From Acuticoccus sediminis (GTDB lineage Bacteria; Pseudomonadota; Alphaproteobacteria; Rhizobiales; Amorphaceae), in contig NZ_QHHQ01000002.1 of the NCBI RefSeq assembly GCF_003258595.1, forward strand, positions 930,001 to 994,000: a DNA stretch of 64,000 nt, read 5' to 3'. The notes beneath the pieces are model-generated. The model had not been told where the DNA came from and searched no databases. It saw nothing but the letters and a program-made list of their open reading frames with translations. The position numbers were made by a program, and so were the translations under genes. Within the stretch, counting starts at the first letter, position 1; every line of letters begins with the position of its first letter. Shown in pieces: positions 18,790 through 27,487 of the stretch.

Positions 18790-21690
18790 ATGATCAGTCC
18801 GGTTGCCGCGGGTTCCGGCCACATCGCCTTCGGTCCGTTCCGGCTGTCGGCCGCGGAGCGGCTGCTCACGCGCGACGGGGCGCCGGTGGAGCTCGGCGGG
18901 CGCACCCTCGACCTGCTGATCGCGCTGGTCGCCCAGCCGAACGTCGTCATCGGCAAGCGGGAGCTGCTCGCGTCGGTCTGGCCTGACGTGACGGTCGAGG
19001 AGACGAGCCTGCGCTTTCACATGGCCGTCTTGCGCAAGGCGCTTGGCGATGGCCGTGCCGGCGCGCGCTACATCGCGACGCTCGCGGGCCGTGGCTACTG
19101 CTTCGTCGCGCCCGTCGGGCGGTCGGAGGCGCGGCCCGCCACCGGCCCGCGCAGCGCGGCACCCGCGAGCAACCTGCCAAGCCGGCTGACGCGCGTGGTC
19201 GGCCGTGAGGCGGACATTCTCGCCGTGTCGGACGCGCTTCTCGCGTCCCGTCTCGTCAGCATCGTCGGCCCCGGCGGGGTCGGCAAGACGACAGTTGCGG
19301 TCGGAGTGGGCCAGGCGCTCTGCGGGCGTTTCGACGACGGGGTCCTGTTCGTCGATCTCGCTCTGGTGGCCCGCACGGGCGCGGCGGAGGAGGGCGACGC
19401 GGTCGAGGGCACGGTGGCCGCCATCGTCGCCTCGGCGTTCGGCCTTCCCGCCCAGCCGCAGGACCCCGCCACGACCCTGGTCGCCTGTCTCGCGGAGAAG
19501 CGCCTTCTCGTGGTGCTCGACACCTGCGAGCACCTCGTTGCGGACGTCGCGCGGCTGGCGGCACGCCTGGTCGCGGCGGCGCCGGACGTTCACGTGCTGG
19601 CCACCAGCCGCGAAGCGCTGCGCGTCGCGGGCGAGCACGTCTACCGCCTCGATCCGCTCGGCTGTCCTCCCGTCGCCCCGGACGTAAGCTTTGCCGCCGT
19701 CAGGTCCTGTCCCGCGGTCGAGCTCTTTCTCGACCGGGCGGCGGCCGGCGGCATGCGCATCGATCTTTCCGATGCAGACGCGGCCCACGTCGTACGCATC
19801 TGCCACAAGCTCGACGGCGTCCCGCTCGCGCTCGAGATGGCCGCCGGGCGCGTCGCCGCGTACGGCCTCGCCGAGACGGCAGACCTCATCGACCGGCACT
19901 TCGCCCTCGTCATCGAGGGGCAGCGAACGGCCTCGCCCCGGCAGAGGACTTTGCAGGCGACCCTCGACTGGAGCTACACCCTGCTCACCGCGTGCGAACG
20001 GACCGTGCTGCGCCGCCTCGCGGTGTTCGTCGGCGACTTCTCCCTCGACGGGGCCCTCGCCGTCGCCGCGACGGAGCACGCGGACCATGCGGGCCTCTTC
20101 GGTGTGATCGACAGTCTGGTCGCCAAGTCGATGGTCGCGACGCGGCTGAACGGCGCGGCGGTGCGGTACCGTCTCCTCGACACCACGCGCGCATACGTTC
20201 AGGCGAACGCGCTCGACGAGGCGGAAGCGTGTGCGCTCGCTGCCCGCCACGCCGGCTATTACCGCCGTGCGCTCGGTTCCGACGCCGTCTGGCATCCGGC
20301 CGCCAGCGTCGACGAGCGAGCCTGCTACCTCGCCATCGTCAGCAACGTGAAGGCCGCGCTGGCGTGGTGCTTCGGCGACGGGGGCGATCGCCGCCTCGGG
20401 GCGGAGCTGGCCGGCGTCGCGGCATCGGGCTTCCTGGTACTCTCGATGTTCGGCGACGCGCACCGTTGGGCGACGGCCGCGCTCGCCGCCCTGGACGAGG
20501 ACATGCGGGGCGGGCGCACGGAGATGCTGCTGCGCCACGCGCTGGGGGTCAGCCTCACATTCGCAGGTGGCCGGGGCGATGCCGCCTGCGACGCGCTCGA
20601 CGGCAGCTACGCCATCGCCTGCGCGGACGGTACGCCGGGCGAGCGGGTGTGGCTGCTCGGCCCGCTCCTGATGCAGCACATGCGCATGGGCGAGTTCGAT
20701 GCCGGCCTGCGGGACGCCGAGGCGTGCACCGCGATCGCGCAGGCGATGGACGATCCCGACGCGGAGATCTTCGCGCACGCGCTTCTCGGTGTCGCGGCGC
20801 ACTACGCGGGCGATCTGAAGCGTGCCCAAGCCGCATTTGCCGCGCTGCAGGGCCGCAGTTCACGCTACGCCTGGCCGGTGAGCTATCTGGGCCTCGACAG
20901 CGGCGTCCCGGCGGCGTTCCTGGCGCGGACCCTTTGGCTGCGCGGCGATGCCGAGGAGGCGCTGCGGCAAGCCGAGGCGGCCATCCTCGATGCCGAACGG
21001 ACGGTTCACCCTCTCTCGCGCTCCGTCACGCTGATGTGGGTGGCGACCGTCATGATCTGGCACGGCGACATCGCCGCCTCGGAGCGTGTGGTCGACCGGC
21101 TGGAGGCGGTTGCCGCCACACACGGCCTTGTCACGCATCAGGCGGTCGCACGGGGCCTCCGAGGCGAGATCGATCTGATGCGCGGCGATACAGATGCGGC
21201 GATCGCCCGTCTGGCGGCGGCGATCGAGGCGCTGCGCGGTCGCGGCTACGCGCTGCAGACCACCCCGATGAGCATCGCGCTCGTGCGCGCGCTCACGGCT
21301 GCGGGCCGCCTGCCGGACGCGATCGCGCTGGCGGACGAGACGATTTCCAGCGTCACGCGAGCCGGAGATCGTCTCTACCTCGCGGCGGCGCTGCGAGCGA
21401 AGGCCGGCGCCCTTGCGGCGGGGCCATCGGCGTGCCGCGAGGAGGCCGAGCGCTGCCTGGTCGAGGCGCTGGAGCATGCGGTGCCTCAGGGGGCGGCGGC
21501 ATGGGCGCTGCACGCGGCGACCGATCTCCTCACGCTGGCCGCGACCCCCGCGGATGCTGACGGCGCGCGCAGCCGCCTGCAGGAGGTCGTGGACTCGTAC
21601 CCCGCCGGGGCGAGGTCGCCCGATCTCATCGCGGCGCGCCGCCGGCTGATCCAGGTCACCGCTCCGGCGAATGCGAGGTTCTCGGCCTGA
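18790..21690 (+). CDS. winged-helix, STAND ATPase and TPR transcriptional regulator
   Basis: A 966-residue protein. Residues about 12-100 form an OmpR/PhoB-type winged helix (ELGGRTLDLLIALVAQPN, then ETSLRFHMAVLRKALGD). A STAND/NB-ARC-like ATPase follows, with Walker A GPGGVGKTT at residue 160 and a Walker B-like RLLVVLDTCEHL near residue 238. From about residue 550 the rest is helical Ala/Leu-rich TPR-like repeat. This layout is known in signal-sensing regulators in which the ATPase gates DNA binding by an N-terminal domain. The ATG at 18790 is preceded by a GGGGGCGAAACC stretch. It sits 178 bases after the ABC-F gene on the same strand. Its target genes and inducer are unknown. Confidence 0.85.
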   Translation: MISPVAAGSGHIAFGPFRLSAAERLLTRDGAPVELGGRTLDLLIALVAQPNVVIGKRELLASVWPDVTVEETSLRFHMAVLRKALGDGRAGARYIATLAGRGYCFVAPVGRSEARPATGPRSAAPASNLPSRLTRVVGREADILAVSDALLASRLVSIVGPGGVGKTTVAVGVGQALCGRFDDGVLFVDLALVARTGAAEEGDAVEGTVAAIVASAFGLPAQPQDPATTLVACLAEKRLLVVLDTCEHLVADVARLAARLVAAAPDVHVLATSREALRVAGEHVYRLDPLGCPPVAPDVSFAAVRSCPAVELFLDRAAAGGMRIDLSDADAAHVVRICHKLDGVPLALEMAAGRVAAYGLAETADLIDRHFALVIEGQRTASPRQRTLQATLDWSYTLLTACERTVLRRLAVFVGDFSLDGALAVAATEHADHAGLFGVIDSLVAKSMVATRLNGAAVRYRLLDTTRAYVQANALDEAEACALAARHAGYYRRALGSDAVWHPAASVDERACYLAIVSNVKAALAWCFGDGGDRRLGAELAGVAASGFLVLSMFGDAHRWATAALAALDEDMRGGRTEMLLRHALGVSLTFAGGRGDAACDALDGSYAIACADGTPGERVWLLGPLLMQHMRMGEFDAGLRDAEACTAIAQAMDDPDAEIFAHALLGVAAHYAGDLKRAQAAFAALQGRSSRYAWPVSYLGLDSGVPAAFLARTLWLRGDAEEALRQAEAAILDAERTVHPLSRSVTLMWVATVMIWHGDIAASERVVDRLEAVAATHGLVTHQAVARGLRGEIDLMRGDTDAAIARLAAAIEALRGRGYALQTTPMSIALVRALTAAGRLPDAIALADETISSVTRAGDRLYLAAALRAKAGALAAGPSACREEAERCLVEALEHAVPQGAAAWALHAATDLLTLAATPADADGARSRLQEVVDSYPAGARSPDLIAARRRLIQVTAPANARFSA

Positions 21691-21729
21691 CGGGCGCCAC
21701 GTCCGGGACCGTGAACGGGCGCGCCGGAT

Positions 21730-21749
21730 GCTCCGTGCGCACGCGGAGC
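21730..21749 (+). terminator. hairpin after the STAND regulator gene
   Basis: An 8-bp stem with one G-T pair (GCTCCGTG and CGCGGAGC) and a CGCA loop lies 40 bases past the stop codon. There is no T tract, so termination is only suggested by position between convergent genes. Confidence 0.35.
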
Positions 21750-21798
21750 CTCCGACGCGCGGTCGCGAACGAGCCGGGCGGCCCCGCAGGTGCCGGGC

Positions 21799-23058
21799 CT
21801 AGGATCGGCGCAGCACGTCCTGCCACTCCGGATGCCGGTCGATCTGCGCCTTCGCGAACGGGCAGAGCGGGATGATGGCGATCCCGTCGCGGCGGGCGTC
21901 CTCGACCGCCTGGCGCACCAGCCGCTCGCCGACCTTGCGGCCGCGCAGGGCCGCGGGCACATCGGTGTGGTCGATGATGATGAGCCCGTCGCCGGCCCGG
22001 CTGTAGGTCATCTCGGCCTCGACGCCGTCGACGACCACCCGGTAGCGCCCCTTCGACGGCCCGTCCTGCCGCTCGACCGGTTCATCGGTCGTGGCAGTGG
22101 ACGGGGCCGGCTTCGTCGCAGCGGCGTCCGGCGGGCGAACATGGCGCGGCTGTCCCGGCGTGCACTCCAGCAACTCGCGGTCCCAGCCGGCGAGATCGGC
22201 GGCGGCCTCGTAGGTCGAGACGAGAAACGCCAGGAGCGCCCGGTCGGGATCGGCGGCCGACTGCACGGCTTCGTAGGGCAGGATGAACTCACCCATACCG
22301 TCGTTCCAGAACGCGGCGTCGGGTCCCACCGCCGCGTTGCGGAAGCCGTTCGGCGTCGGATAGGCGTAGGCATAGAAGGCGGGATAGTCGATGCCGCCGC
22401 CACCCGGCCAGAAGCCCGCCGAGGAGACCTCGCGGTCGTAGGCCTCCTGCGCCACGTCGTCCGGGAGAGCCGGAATGCCGGCGGGGTGGAGCGGCGCGCG
22501 CCGCCCCGAAAAGCGGGTGACCGCCAGGTCGAAGCTGCCCCAGAAGAGGTGCACGGGGCTCGATTTGCCGAGGAACGACGTCCGGAAGGTCTGGAAGACG
22601 CCGTCGATCGCCAGCAATGCCTGGTGGAAGCGCTTCACGGCGTCGCCGTCGTAGGGGCGGTCACGGTGATCCTCGCGGAACGGCACGGGGTTCGGCACCT
22701 CGTTCGGCTGGCCGTCGAAGGTGGGCGTGCCGCCGAGGTCGGACACCAGTCGCACGAACTCGGCGTGGAACGCCGCTACGGTGGTCGGCCCGAGAGGGAA
22801 CGACGCCTCGCGGCCGTCGCCGCTCGTGCCGGAGACCACATGATCGTGCAGGTCGAACCGGATCTCGATGCCCGGTCCGTCGGGGATCAGCGACGACGTC
22901 AGCCCGCGCGGCGTGACGTAGAACGTCGCGTGCCAGGAATGGTTGAGCCACGGAGAATGGGCAAGCCGGTACTTGCCCGCCACCTGCAGGTAGAGGTGCA
23001 GGGCCGAGCACGTCTCGCGCCAGCCGAGGTAGTCGAGGTGGGGCCACGCGTTGCCCAT
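21799..23058 (-). CDS. DUF5996 protein fused to a GNAT (YjdJ-like) acetyltransferase
   Basis: A 419-residue, two-domain protein. Residues 1 to about 310 match DUF5996 (WPHLDYLGWRETCSALHLYLQ, SPVHLFWGSFDLAVTRFSGR, GFWPGGGGIDYPAFYAYAYP). A linker rich in Pro, Ala and Thr leads to about 85 residues of a compact GNAT domain (VVVDGVEAEMTYSRAG, IIDHTDVPAALRGRKVGERL, IPLCPFAKAQIDRHPEW). The RGRKVGERLV region resembles the acetyl-CoA loop. GGAGG seven bases upstream fixes the start. It is the last gene of the leftward pirin/cysteine-hydrolase set. DUF5996 has no known function to my knowledge, and the joining of the two domains is unusual. The substrate is unknown. Confidence 0.82.
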   Translation of the reverse strand: MGNAWPHLDYLGWRETCSALHLYLQVAGKYRLAHSPWLNHSWHATFYVTPRGLTSSLIPDGPGIEIRFDLHDHVVSGTSGDGREASFPLGPTTVAAFHAEFVRLVSDLGGTPTFDGQPNEVPNPVPFREDHRDRPYDGDAVKRFHQALLAIDGVFQTFRTSFLGKSSPVHLFWGSFDLAVTRFSGRRAPLHPAGIPALPDDVAQEAYDREVSSAGFWPGGGGIDYPAFYAYAYPTPNGFRNAAVGPDAAFWNDGMGEFILPYEAVQSAADPDRALLAFLVSTYEAAADLAGWDRELLECTPGQPRHVRPPDAAATKPAPSTATTDEPVERQDGPSKGRYRVVVDGVEAEMTYSRAGDGLIIIDHTDVPAALRGRKVGERLVRQAVEDARRDGIAIIPLCPFAKAQIDRHPEWQDVLRRS

Positions 23059-23140
23059 TATACGTCCTCCATGACGTCGTTGCCGGGGCGCGACGTCGGT
23101 TGTGGGTCCGGGCCGCGAGCGGCCGTCTCGTCGGCGCCGC

Positions 23141-24076
23141 TCAGTCCGGAAGGGGGATATGCTCGTCCCGGTCGTCGATCGGCAGATCGAACCGTCCCTC
23201 GCCCCAGTGCTGCGCCCGCCATTCGGCCTTCGCCGCTTCGATGCGCTCCTGGGAGGAGGCGACGAAGTTCCACCAGATATAGCGCGGTCCACCGAGCGTG
23301 GCGCCGCCCAGGATCATCAGCCGCGCCCCCCTGCCACGAGCGGCGACCGTGATCCTGTCGCCGGGGCGGAAGACCATCATCCGCCCCGCCTCGAAGTCCT
23401 GGCCCGCGACCGTGATCGAGCCGTCGACGATGTAGATGCCGCGGTCCTCGTGATCGTCCGGCATCGGCAGCCGCGCGCCCGGCTCGAGCTTCACGTCGGC
23501 GTAGAAGGTCTCCGAGTGCATCGTCGCCGGCGCGGACAGGCTGTAGGCGGTCCCGAGGATCAGCCGCAGCGAGACGCCGCCGTCCTCGATCACCGGGAGC
23601 GTCTCCTTGCCGTGATGCTCGAACGAGGGCGCGATGTCCTCCTGCGCGTCGGGGAGTGCCAGCCAGGTCTGGATGCCGAACAGGCTGTTCGGGCCGGTTC
23701 GGGCCGCGGCGGTCGTGCGCTCCGAGTGCGTCACGCCGCGCCCTGCGACCATCCAGTTCAGTGCGCCGGGACGGATGACCTGATCGGCGCCGGTCGAGTC
23801 GCGGTGGTGAAAGTCGCCGCGAAAGAGGTAGGTGACGGTGCCGAGGCCGATATGCGGGTGCGGTCGCACGTCGACGCCCTGGCCGGTCAGGAGCTCCGCC
23901 GGGCCCGCCTGGTCGAAGAAGATGAACGGGCCGACCATCTGGCGCTTGGGCGCCGGCAGGGCACGCCGGACCTCGAAGCCGCCGAGGTCCCGGGTGCGGG
24001 GCACGATGAGGGTTTCGATGGCGTCGATCCCCACCGCGTCGGGGCAGCCCGGTTCGATTGCTGGGTTCCAGCTCAT
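23141..24076 (-). CDS. pirin family protein (first copy)
   Basis: A 311-residue bicupin. The N-terminal cupin carries the metal-binding pattern HPHIGLGTVTYLFRG with HHRDS and GVTHSE downstream, as in pirins that bind iron and in some cases show quercetinase activity. The C-terminal part ends with an amphipathic RAQHWGEGRFDLP tail. Of two close ATGs (24085 and 24076), the second is chosen because AGAGG lies nine bases before it. It is the fourth gene of a leftward set, 82 bases before the DUF5996-GNAT gene and 112 bases after a cysteine hydrolase gene with a strong hairpin in the gap. A redox-sensing or detoxifying role is inferred. Confidence 0.85.
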   Translation of the reverse strand: MSWNPAIEPGCPDAVGIDAIETLIVPRTRDLGGFEVRRALPAPKRQMVGPFIFFDQAGPAELLTGQGVDVRPHPHIGLGTVTYLFRGDFHHRDSTGADQVIRPGALNWMVAGRGVTHSERTTAAARTGPNSLFGIQTWLALPDAQEDIAPSFEHHGKETLPVIEDGGVSLRLILGTAYSLSAPATMHSETFYADVKLEPGARLPMPDDHEDRGIYIVDGSITVAGQDFEAGRMMVFRPGDRITVAARGRGARLMILGGATLGGPRYIWWNFVASSQERIEAAKAEWRAQHWGEGRFDLPIDDRDEHIPLPD

Positions 24077-24148
24077 GCGCGTCATCCTCTGGCTGTTCGG
24101 GAGGGCCTCGCCCGCAAGCTGCATGGGCGAGGCCGGATTTCGGCCGGG

Positions 24149-24177
24149 CCGCGCCGCGCGGGTGGCGCGGCGCGGCT
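24149..24177. terminator. GC-rich intercistronic hairpin
   Basis: A perfect 12-bp stem (GCCGCGCCGCGC and GCGCGGCGCGGC) with a five-base loop lies between the first cysteine hydrolase and the first pirin. There is no U run on either strand, so it may be a partial terminator or an RNA-stability element within the operon. Confidence 0.45.
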
Positions 24178-24188
24178 CCGGCGATGCG

Positions 24189-24827
24189 TCAGGCGCGAGG
24201 CGCGTTCAGCAGCTGCATTTCCCAGGCGAACGCGACGCCGCTGCCGCCGCCGTGCGCGCCGAGAACCTCGGCGAGTGCCGGAACGGTCGCTTCCCGCGCC
24301 CAGTCGCGCTGCCATTCGGAGGCGACGGCCATCCACGTGATCGGCGTTATGCCGGCCGCCGTCATGCGCCGGATGGCCATGTCGTGCGCCTCGGCCGAGA
24401 CGCCGCCGCACGCGTCGGTCACGACGAAGACCTCGTAGCCGTCTGCGACAGCCTGGATCGCGGGCATCGCCACGCACACTTCCGTCCAGAGCCCGGCGAT
24501 CACGAGCTGCTTGCGCCCGCTCGCCTTCACCACGTCGACGACGCGATCATCCTGCCACGTGTTGATGAAGGTGCGGTCGATCGGCGTCTGGTCGGGGAAG
24601 ACGTCCTGCAAGCCCTTGATGAGAAAGCCGCCGCGGCCCTCTATCACGGTCGTGAGGACGACGGGGACATCGAATGCCTTCGACGCCTTCGCCAGTCCGA
24701 TGACGTTGTTCACGATCATCGCCGGCTCGTGGCTGTTGAGGTTCGCGAACTGGAATGGCTGGTGGTCGATGAGGACGACGATGCTGTCCTCCGGGCGCAA
24801 CAACGCCTCCAGGCCTGACTTGGTCAT
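24189..24827 (-). CDS. YcaC-like isochorismatase-fold cysteine hydrolase (copy 1)
   Basis: A 212-residue isochorismatase-superfamily protein. The nucleophile region is GLWTEVCVAMPAIQA with Cys118, and the early aspartate is in IVVLIDHQ (Asp21). The central PIDRTFINTW pattern is also present in its neighbour. Overall it resembles YcaC-type hydrolases of unknown substrate rather than true isochorismatases. AAAGGA seven bases before the ATG fixes the start. It follows a paralogous gene by 22 bases and shares the VASEWQRDWAREATVP / ELQRDWAREATVP closing motif with it, so the pair looks like a tandem duplication. It is cytoplasmic and probably in one transcript with both pirins. Confidence 0.84.
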   Translation of the reverse strand: MTKSGLEALLRPEDSIVVLIDHQPFQFANLNSHEPAMIVNNVIGLAKASKAFDVPVVLTTVIEGRGGFLIKGLQDVFPDQTPIDRTFINTWQDDRVVDVVKASGRKQLVIAGLWTEVCVAMPAIQAVADGYEVFVVTDACGGVSAEAHDMAIRRMTAAGITPITWMAVASEWQRDWAREATVPALAEVLGAHGGGSGVAFAWEMQLLNAPRA

Positions 24828-24849
24828 GAGAATTCCTTTCGTGGAGCGG

Positions 24850-25482
24850 TCAGGCCGCAGCGGCCTTCTCGGGGTTGAAGCCGTCGAAGCTCTCGAACAC
24901 GTCCATGAAGCCGGGGACGGTCGCCTCGCGCGCCCAGTCGCGCTGGAGCTCGCAGTACATCTGGACACGGCTGATGAGCTTCGCGCCCGCCTGCTCGACC
25001 CGGCGCAGCGCCGCCTCGTGCGCGGCGAGCGAGGTACCGCCGACCGCATCGACCGGGACATAGACCTCGTAGCCCTCGCGCAACGCGTCGAGCGCGGGGA
25101 AGGCGAGGCAGGCCTCGGTCCAGAGCGCGGTCATGATGAGCTTGCGGCGGCCGAGCCCCTTCACCGCCTGCTTGAACGCGGTGTCCTCCCAGCTGTTGAT
25201 GGAGGTGCGGTCGTAGGTCGGCAGGTGGCCGAGAACGTCCTGAAGCTCCTGGATCGGCGGCTTGTTGCGCCCCGTCTCGACGTTCACGGTCGAGTGGATG
25301 ATCGGGAGGTTGTAGTTCACCGCGGCCTTGGCCGTGCTCACGATGTTGAAGACCAGTTCGTCACGCGGCATCGAGCGGATCGACGAGACCTGGATCGGTT
25401 GATAGTCGATGATGATGAAGGCCGAATTCTCGGGCGTCAGAAGCTGATCGGTCGCAGGATTGCGGATATCTTCGCTGGCCAT
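24850..25482 (-). CDS. YcaC-like isochorismatase-fold cysteine hydrolase (copy 2)
   Basis: A 210-residue paralogue of the next gene. Catalytic-type residues are Asp26 (FIIIDYQPIQ) and Cys125 (LWTEACLAFPAL), and the DRTSINSWED and ELQRDWAREATVP blocks are clearly conserved between the copies. The substrate is unknown. The ATG at 25482 starts close to the conserved fold, though the nearest purine-rich site (GAGGAA) is rather far upstream. It is the second gene of the leftward set, 58 bases after the second pirin. Pairs of pirin and cysteine hydrolase suggest joint handling of a reactive small molecule, but that is inference. Confidence 0.83.
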   Translation of the reverse strand: MASEDIRNPATDQLLTPENSAFIIIDYQPIQVSSIRSMPRDELVFNIVSTAKAAVNYNLPIIHSTVNVETGRNKPPIQELQDVLGHLPTYDRTSINSWEDTAFKQAVKGLGRRKLIMTALWTEACLAFPALDALREGYEVYVPVDAVGGTSLAAHEAALRRVEQAGAKLISRVQMYCELQRDWAREATVPGFMDVFESFDGFNPEKAAAA

Positions 25483-25540
25483 GGGACAGGTCTGTTCCTC
25501 GATGGGATGTGGTGGGGATTGAGGCAGCCGGACGTCGTCG

Positions 25541-26410
25541 TCAGGCTGTCGGTGTGACGAAACGGCCGGTGTTGAAGTCCTCGGCCGCCTGGCGGACCTC
25601 GGCCTCGGTGTTCATCACGAACGGCCCGTAGCCGACGATCGGCTCGTCGATCGGCTCGCCCGTCAGGATCAGGAGCGTGGCCTCTCCATCGGCGTGGACG
25701 TCGACGTCGCGCCCGTCGCGCTCGAGCAGCACCACGTCGGCCGCGCCGGCCGCGTGGCCGTCTCCGATCGTCACGTGCCCGGCCAACACCACGAGCATGG
25801 CGGTATGGCCGACCGGCAGGTCGAGCGTTACGTCGGCGTCGGCCTTCAGGGCGAGGTCCCACACGTTGATCGGCGTGAAGGTCTTCGCCGGGCCTTTCGC
25901 ACCGCGATACTCGCCGGCGATGATGCGCGCCTTGCCCGCACCCTTGGGGAGCGGGACGACCGGGATGTCCGCCTTGGGGATGCCCTGGTAGCCGCCGGGC
26001 GCCGTCTTGTGCTTCGCCGGCAGGTTCACCCAGAGCTGCACCATACGGAACGGCCCGCCGGTCCGGGCGAACCCGGGCGAGTGGTATTCCTCATGGATGA
26101 TCCCGCCCGCGGCGGTCATCCACTGGACGTCGCCGGGGCCGATCACGCCGCCGTTGCCGGCGGAGTCGCGATGCTCGACCTCGCCCTCGTAGACGATGGT
26201 GACGGTCTCGAAGCCGCGGTGCGGATGTCGGCCGACGCCGCGCCGCTTGTCCGTCGGCTCGAAGGTGTGGGGCCCTGCATAGTCGAGCAGCAGGAACGGG
26301 CTGATGTGGGCGCCGAGCGTGTTGTACGAGAAGAGCGAGCGGACCGGGAAGCCGTCACCCACCCAATGCTGCCGCTCGTTGCTGTAGCGACCCAGAATTT
26401 TCTTGGCCAT
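25541..26410 (-). CDS. pirin family protein (second copy, operon leader)
   Basis: A 289-residue bicupin. The N-terminal cupin has HPHRGFETVTIVYEG, EHRDSAGNGG and GGIIHEEYHSPG, supplying the histidines and glutamate of the pirin iron site; the C-terminal cupin ends GPFVMNTEAEVRQAAEDF, a strongly conserved pirin tail. It is only distantly similar to the other pirin of the cluster. It is the promoter-proximal gene of the leftward set and divergent from a LysR gene, with a palindrome in the 115-base gap. Cytoplasmic; likely inducible through that regulator. Confidence 0.87.
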   Translation of the reverse strand: MAKKILGRYSNERQHWVGDGFPVRSLFSYNTLGAHISPFLLLDYAGPHTFEPTDKRRGVGRHPHRGFETVTIVYEGEVEHRDSAGNGGVIGPGDVQWMTAAGGIIHEEYHSPGFARTGGPFRMVQLWVNLPAKHKTAPGGYQGIPKADIPVVPLPKGAGKARIIAGEYRGAKGPAKTFTPINVWDLALKADADVTLDLPVGHTAMLVVLAGHVTIGDGHAAGAADVVLLERDGRDVDVHADGEATLLILTGEPIDEPIVGYGPFVMNTEAEVRQAAEDFNTGRFVTPTA

Positions 26411-26460
26411 TCTTGTCCCCGGATCCCGTGCGCCGGATGGCGATGCTTGTGGAACCGAGG

Positions 26461-26480
26461 GCTATCATTGCAACGATGGC
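26461..26480. promoter_or_regulatory. palindrome between pirin and LysR genes (candidate LysR site)
   Basis: GC-N-ATC-N-TTGCAA-N-GAT-N-GC is symmetric at eight of ten base pairs (core ATCATTGCAACGAT). It lies in the divergent gap, 46 bases before the LysR start and 51 before the pirin start. This is where a LysR regulator would bind to control both directions. Spacing does not match a strict T-N11-A box. Confidence 0.45.
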
Positions 26481-26525
26481 GCGCGAAGATTGCCCCGTAT
26501 GACGCAGCGTCCTATGAGTAGGACG

Positions 26526-27467
26526 ATGAAGGACCTCAACGATCTCTACTTTTTCGCGGCGGTCGTCGATCACGGCGGCTTCTCCCCCGCCGCCCGTGCG
26601 CTCGGGGTTCAGAAGTCACGGCTGAGCCGCCGCGTCCTCGCTCTCGAGGAGCGGCTGGGGGTGCGCCTGCTCAACCGCTCCTCGCGCCGCTTCTCCGTGA
26701 CCGAGGTCGGCCGCGAATTCCACGAGCGCTGCGTCGCGATGCTGATCGAAGCGGAGGCGGCGGAGCAGATCGTCGCCGAGGTGCGGGCGGAACCGCGCGG
26801 TCTGGTGCGCCTGAGCTGCCCGACGGCGCTTCTATCCTTCCAGTTCGGCGCGCTGATCGCGCGGTTCATGATGGAGAACCCGCTCGTCGAGGTGCACCTG
26901 GAGAGCACGAACCGCCGCGTCGACGTGATCGCTGAAGGGTTCGACCTCGCGATCCGCGTGCGGCTTCCACCGATCGAGCCGAGCGACCTCGTCATGCGGC
27001 GGCTCGACGAGAGCACCCAGTGCCTCGTCGCCGCGCCCGCGCTGCTCGACGGCGCCGCGACCTCGCCCGTCGACCTCTGCAAGCTGCCGAGCCTCGATCT
27101 CGGGCCGCGCCACCGCGACCACGCCTGGGAGCTGCTCCATGCCGACGGCCAGGTGGCGACCGTTCCGCACACGCCGCGGCTGGTCACGGACGACATGGCG
27201 GTGCTGCGCCAGGCGGCGCTCGCCGGGGCGGGCGCCGTGCAGCTGCCGACCATCTTCGTCTGGGAGGACGTCCGGGCCGGCCGCCTCGCGCATGTCCTGC
27301 CCGACTGGAGACCTCGGGCCGGCATCGTCCACGCCGTCTTTCCCTCGCGCCGCGGGCTGCTTCCGTCAGTGCGGGCGCTGGTCGATTTCCTCGCCCACGA
27401 GTGCTCCCTCCAGCGATCTCAGGCCAACGAGTACGTGCGGCCCGTCCGTGACGTGCGCGCGATCTGA
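26526..27467 (+). CDS. LysR family regulator of the pirin/cysteine-hydrolase operon
   Basis: A 313-residue LysR regulator. The winged helix is at residues 1-60 (DLNDLYFFAAVVDHGGFSPA, then ALGVQKSRLSRRVLALEERL), followed by a LysR substrate-binding domain (LVRLSCPTALLSFQFGALIARF on). In-frame ATGs occur at 26499, 26514 and 26526; the last gives the usual LysR N-terminus directly before the helix. It is divergent from the pirin gene, and LysR regulators commonly control the gene they face, so regulation of the pirin operon is the natural inference. The effector is unknown. It converges with the PPK2 gene. Confidence 0.87.
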   Translation: MKDLNDLYFFAAVVDHGGFSPAARALGVQKSRLSRRVLALEERLGVRLLNRSSRRFSVTEVGREFHERCVAMLIEAEAAEQIVAEVRAEPRGLVRLSCPTALLSFQFGALIARFMMENPLVEVHLESTNRRVDVIAEGFDLAIRVRLPPIEPSDLVMRRLDESTQCLVAAPALLDGAATSPVDLCKLPSLDLGPRHRDHAWELLHADGQVATVPHTPRLVTDDMAVLRQAALAGAGAVQLPTIFVWEDVRAGRLAHVLPDWRPRAGIVHAVFPSRRGLLPSVRALVDFLAHECSLQRSQANEYVRPVRDVRAI

Positions 27468-27487
27468 TCCTCGCTGCGTGTCCGGCC

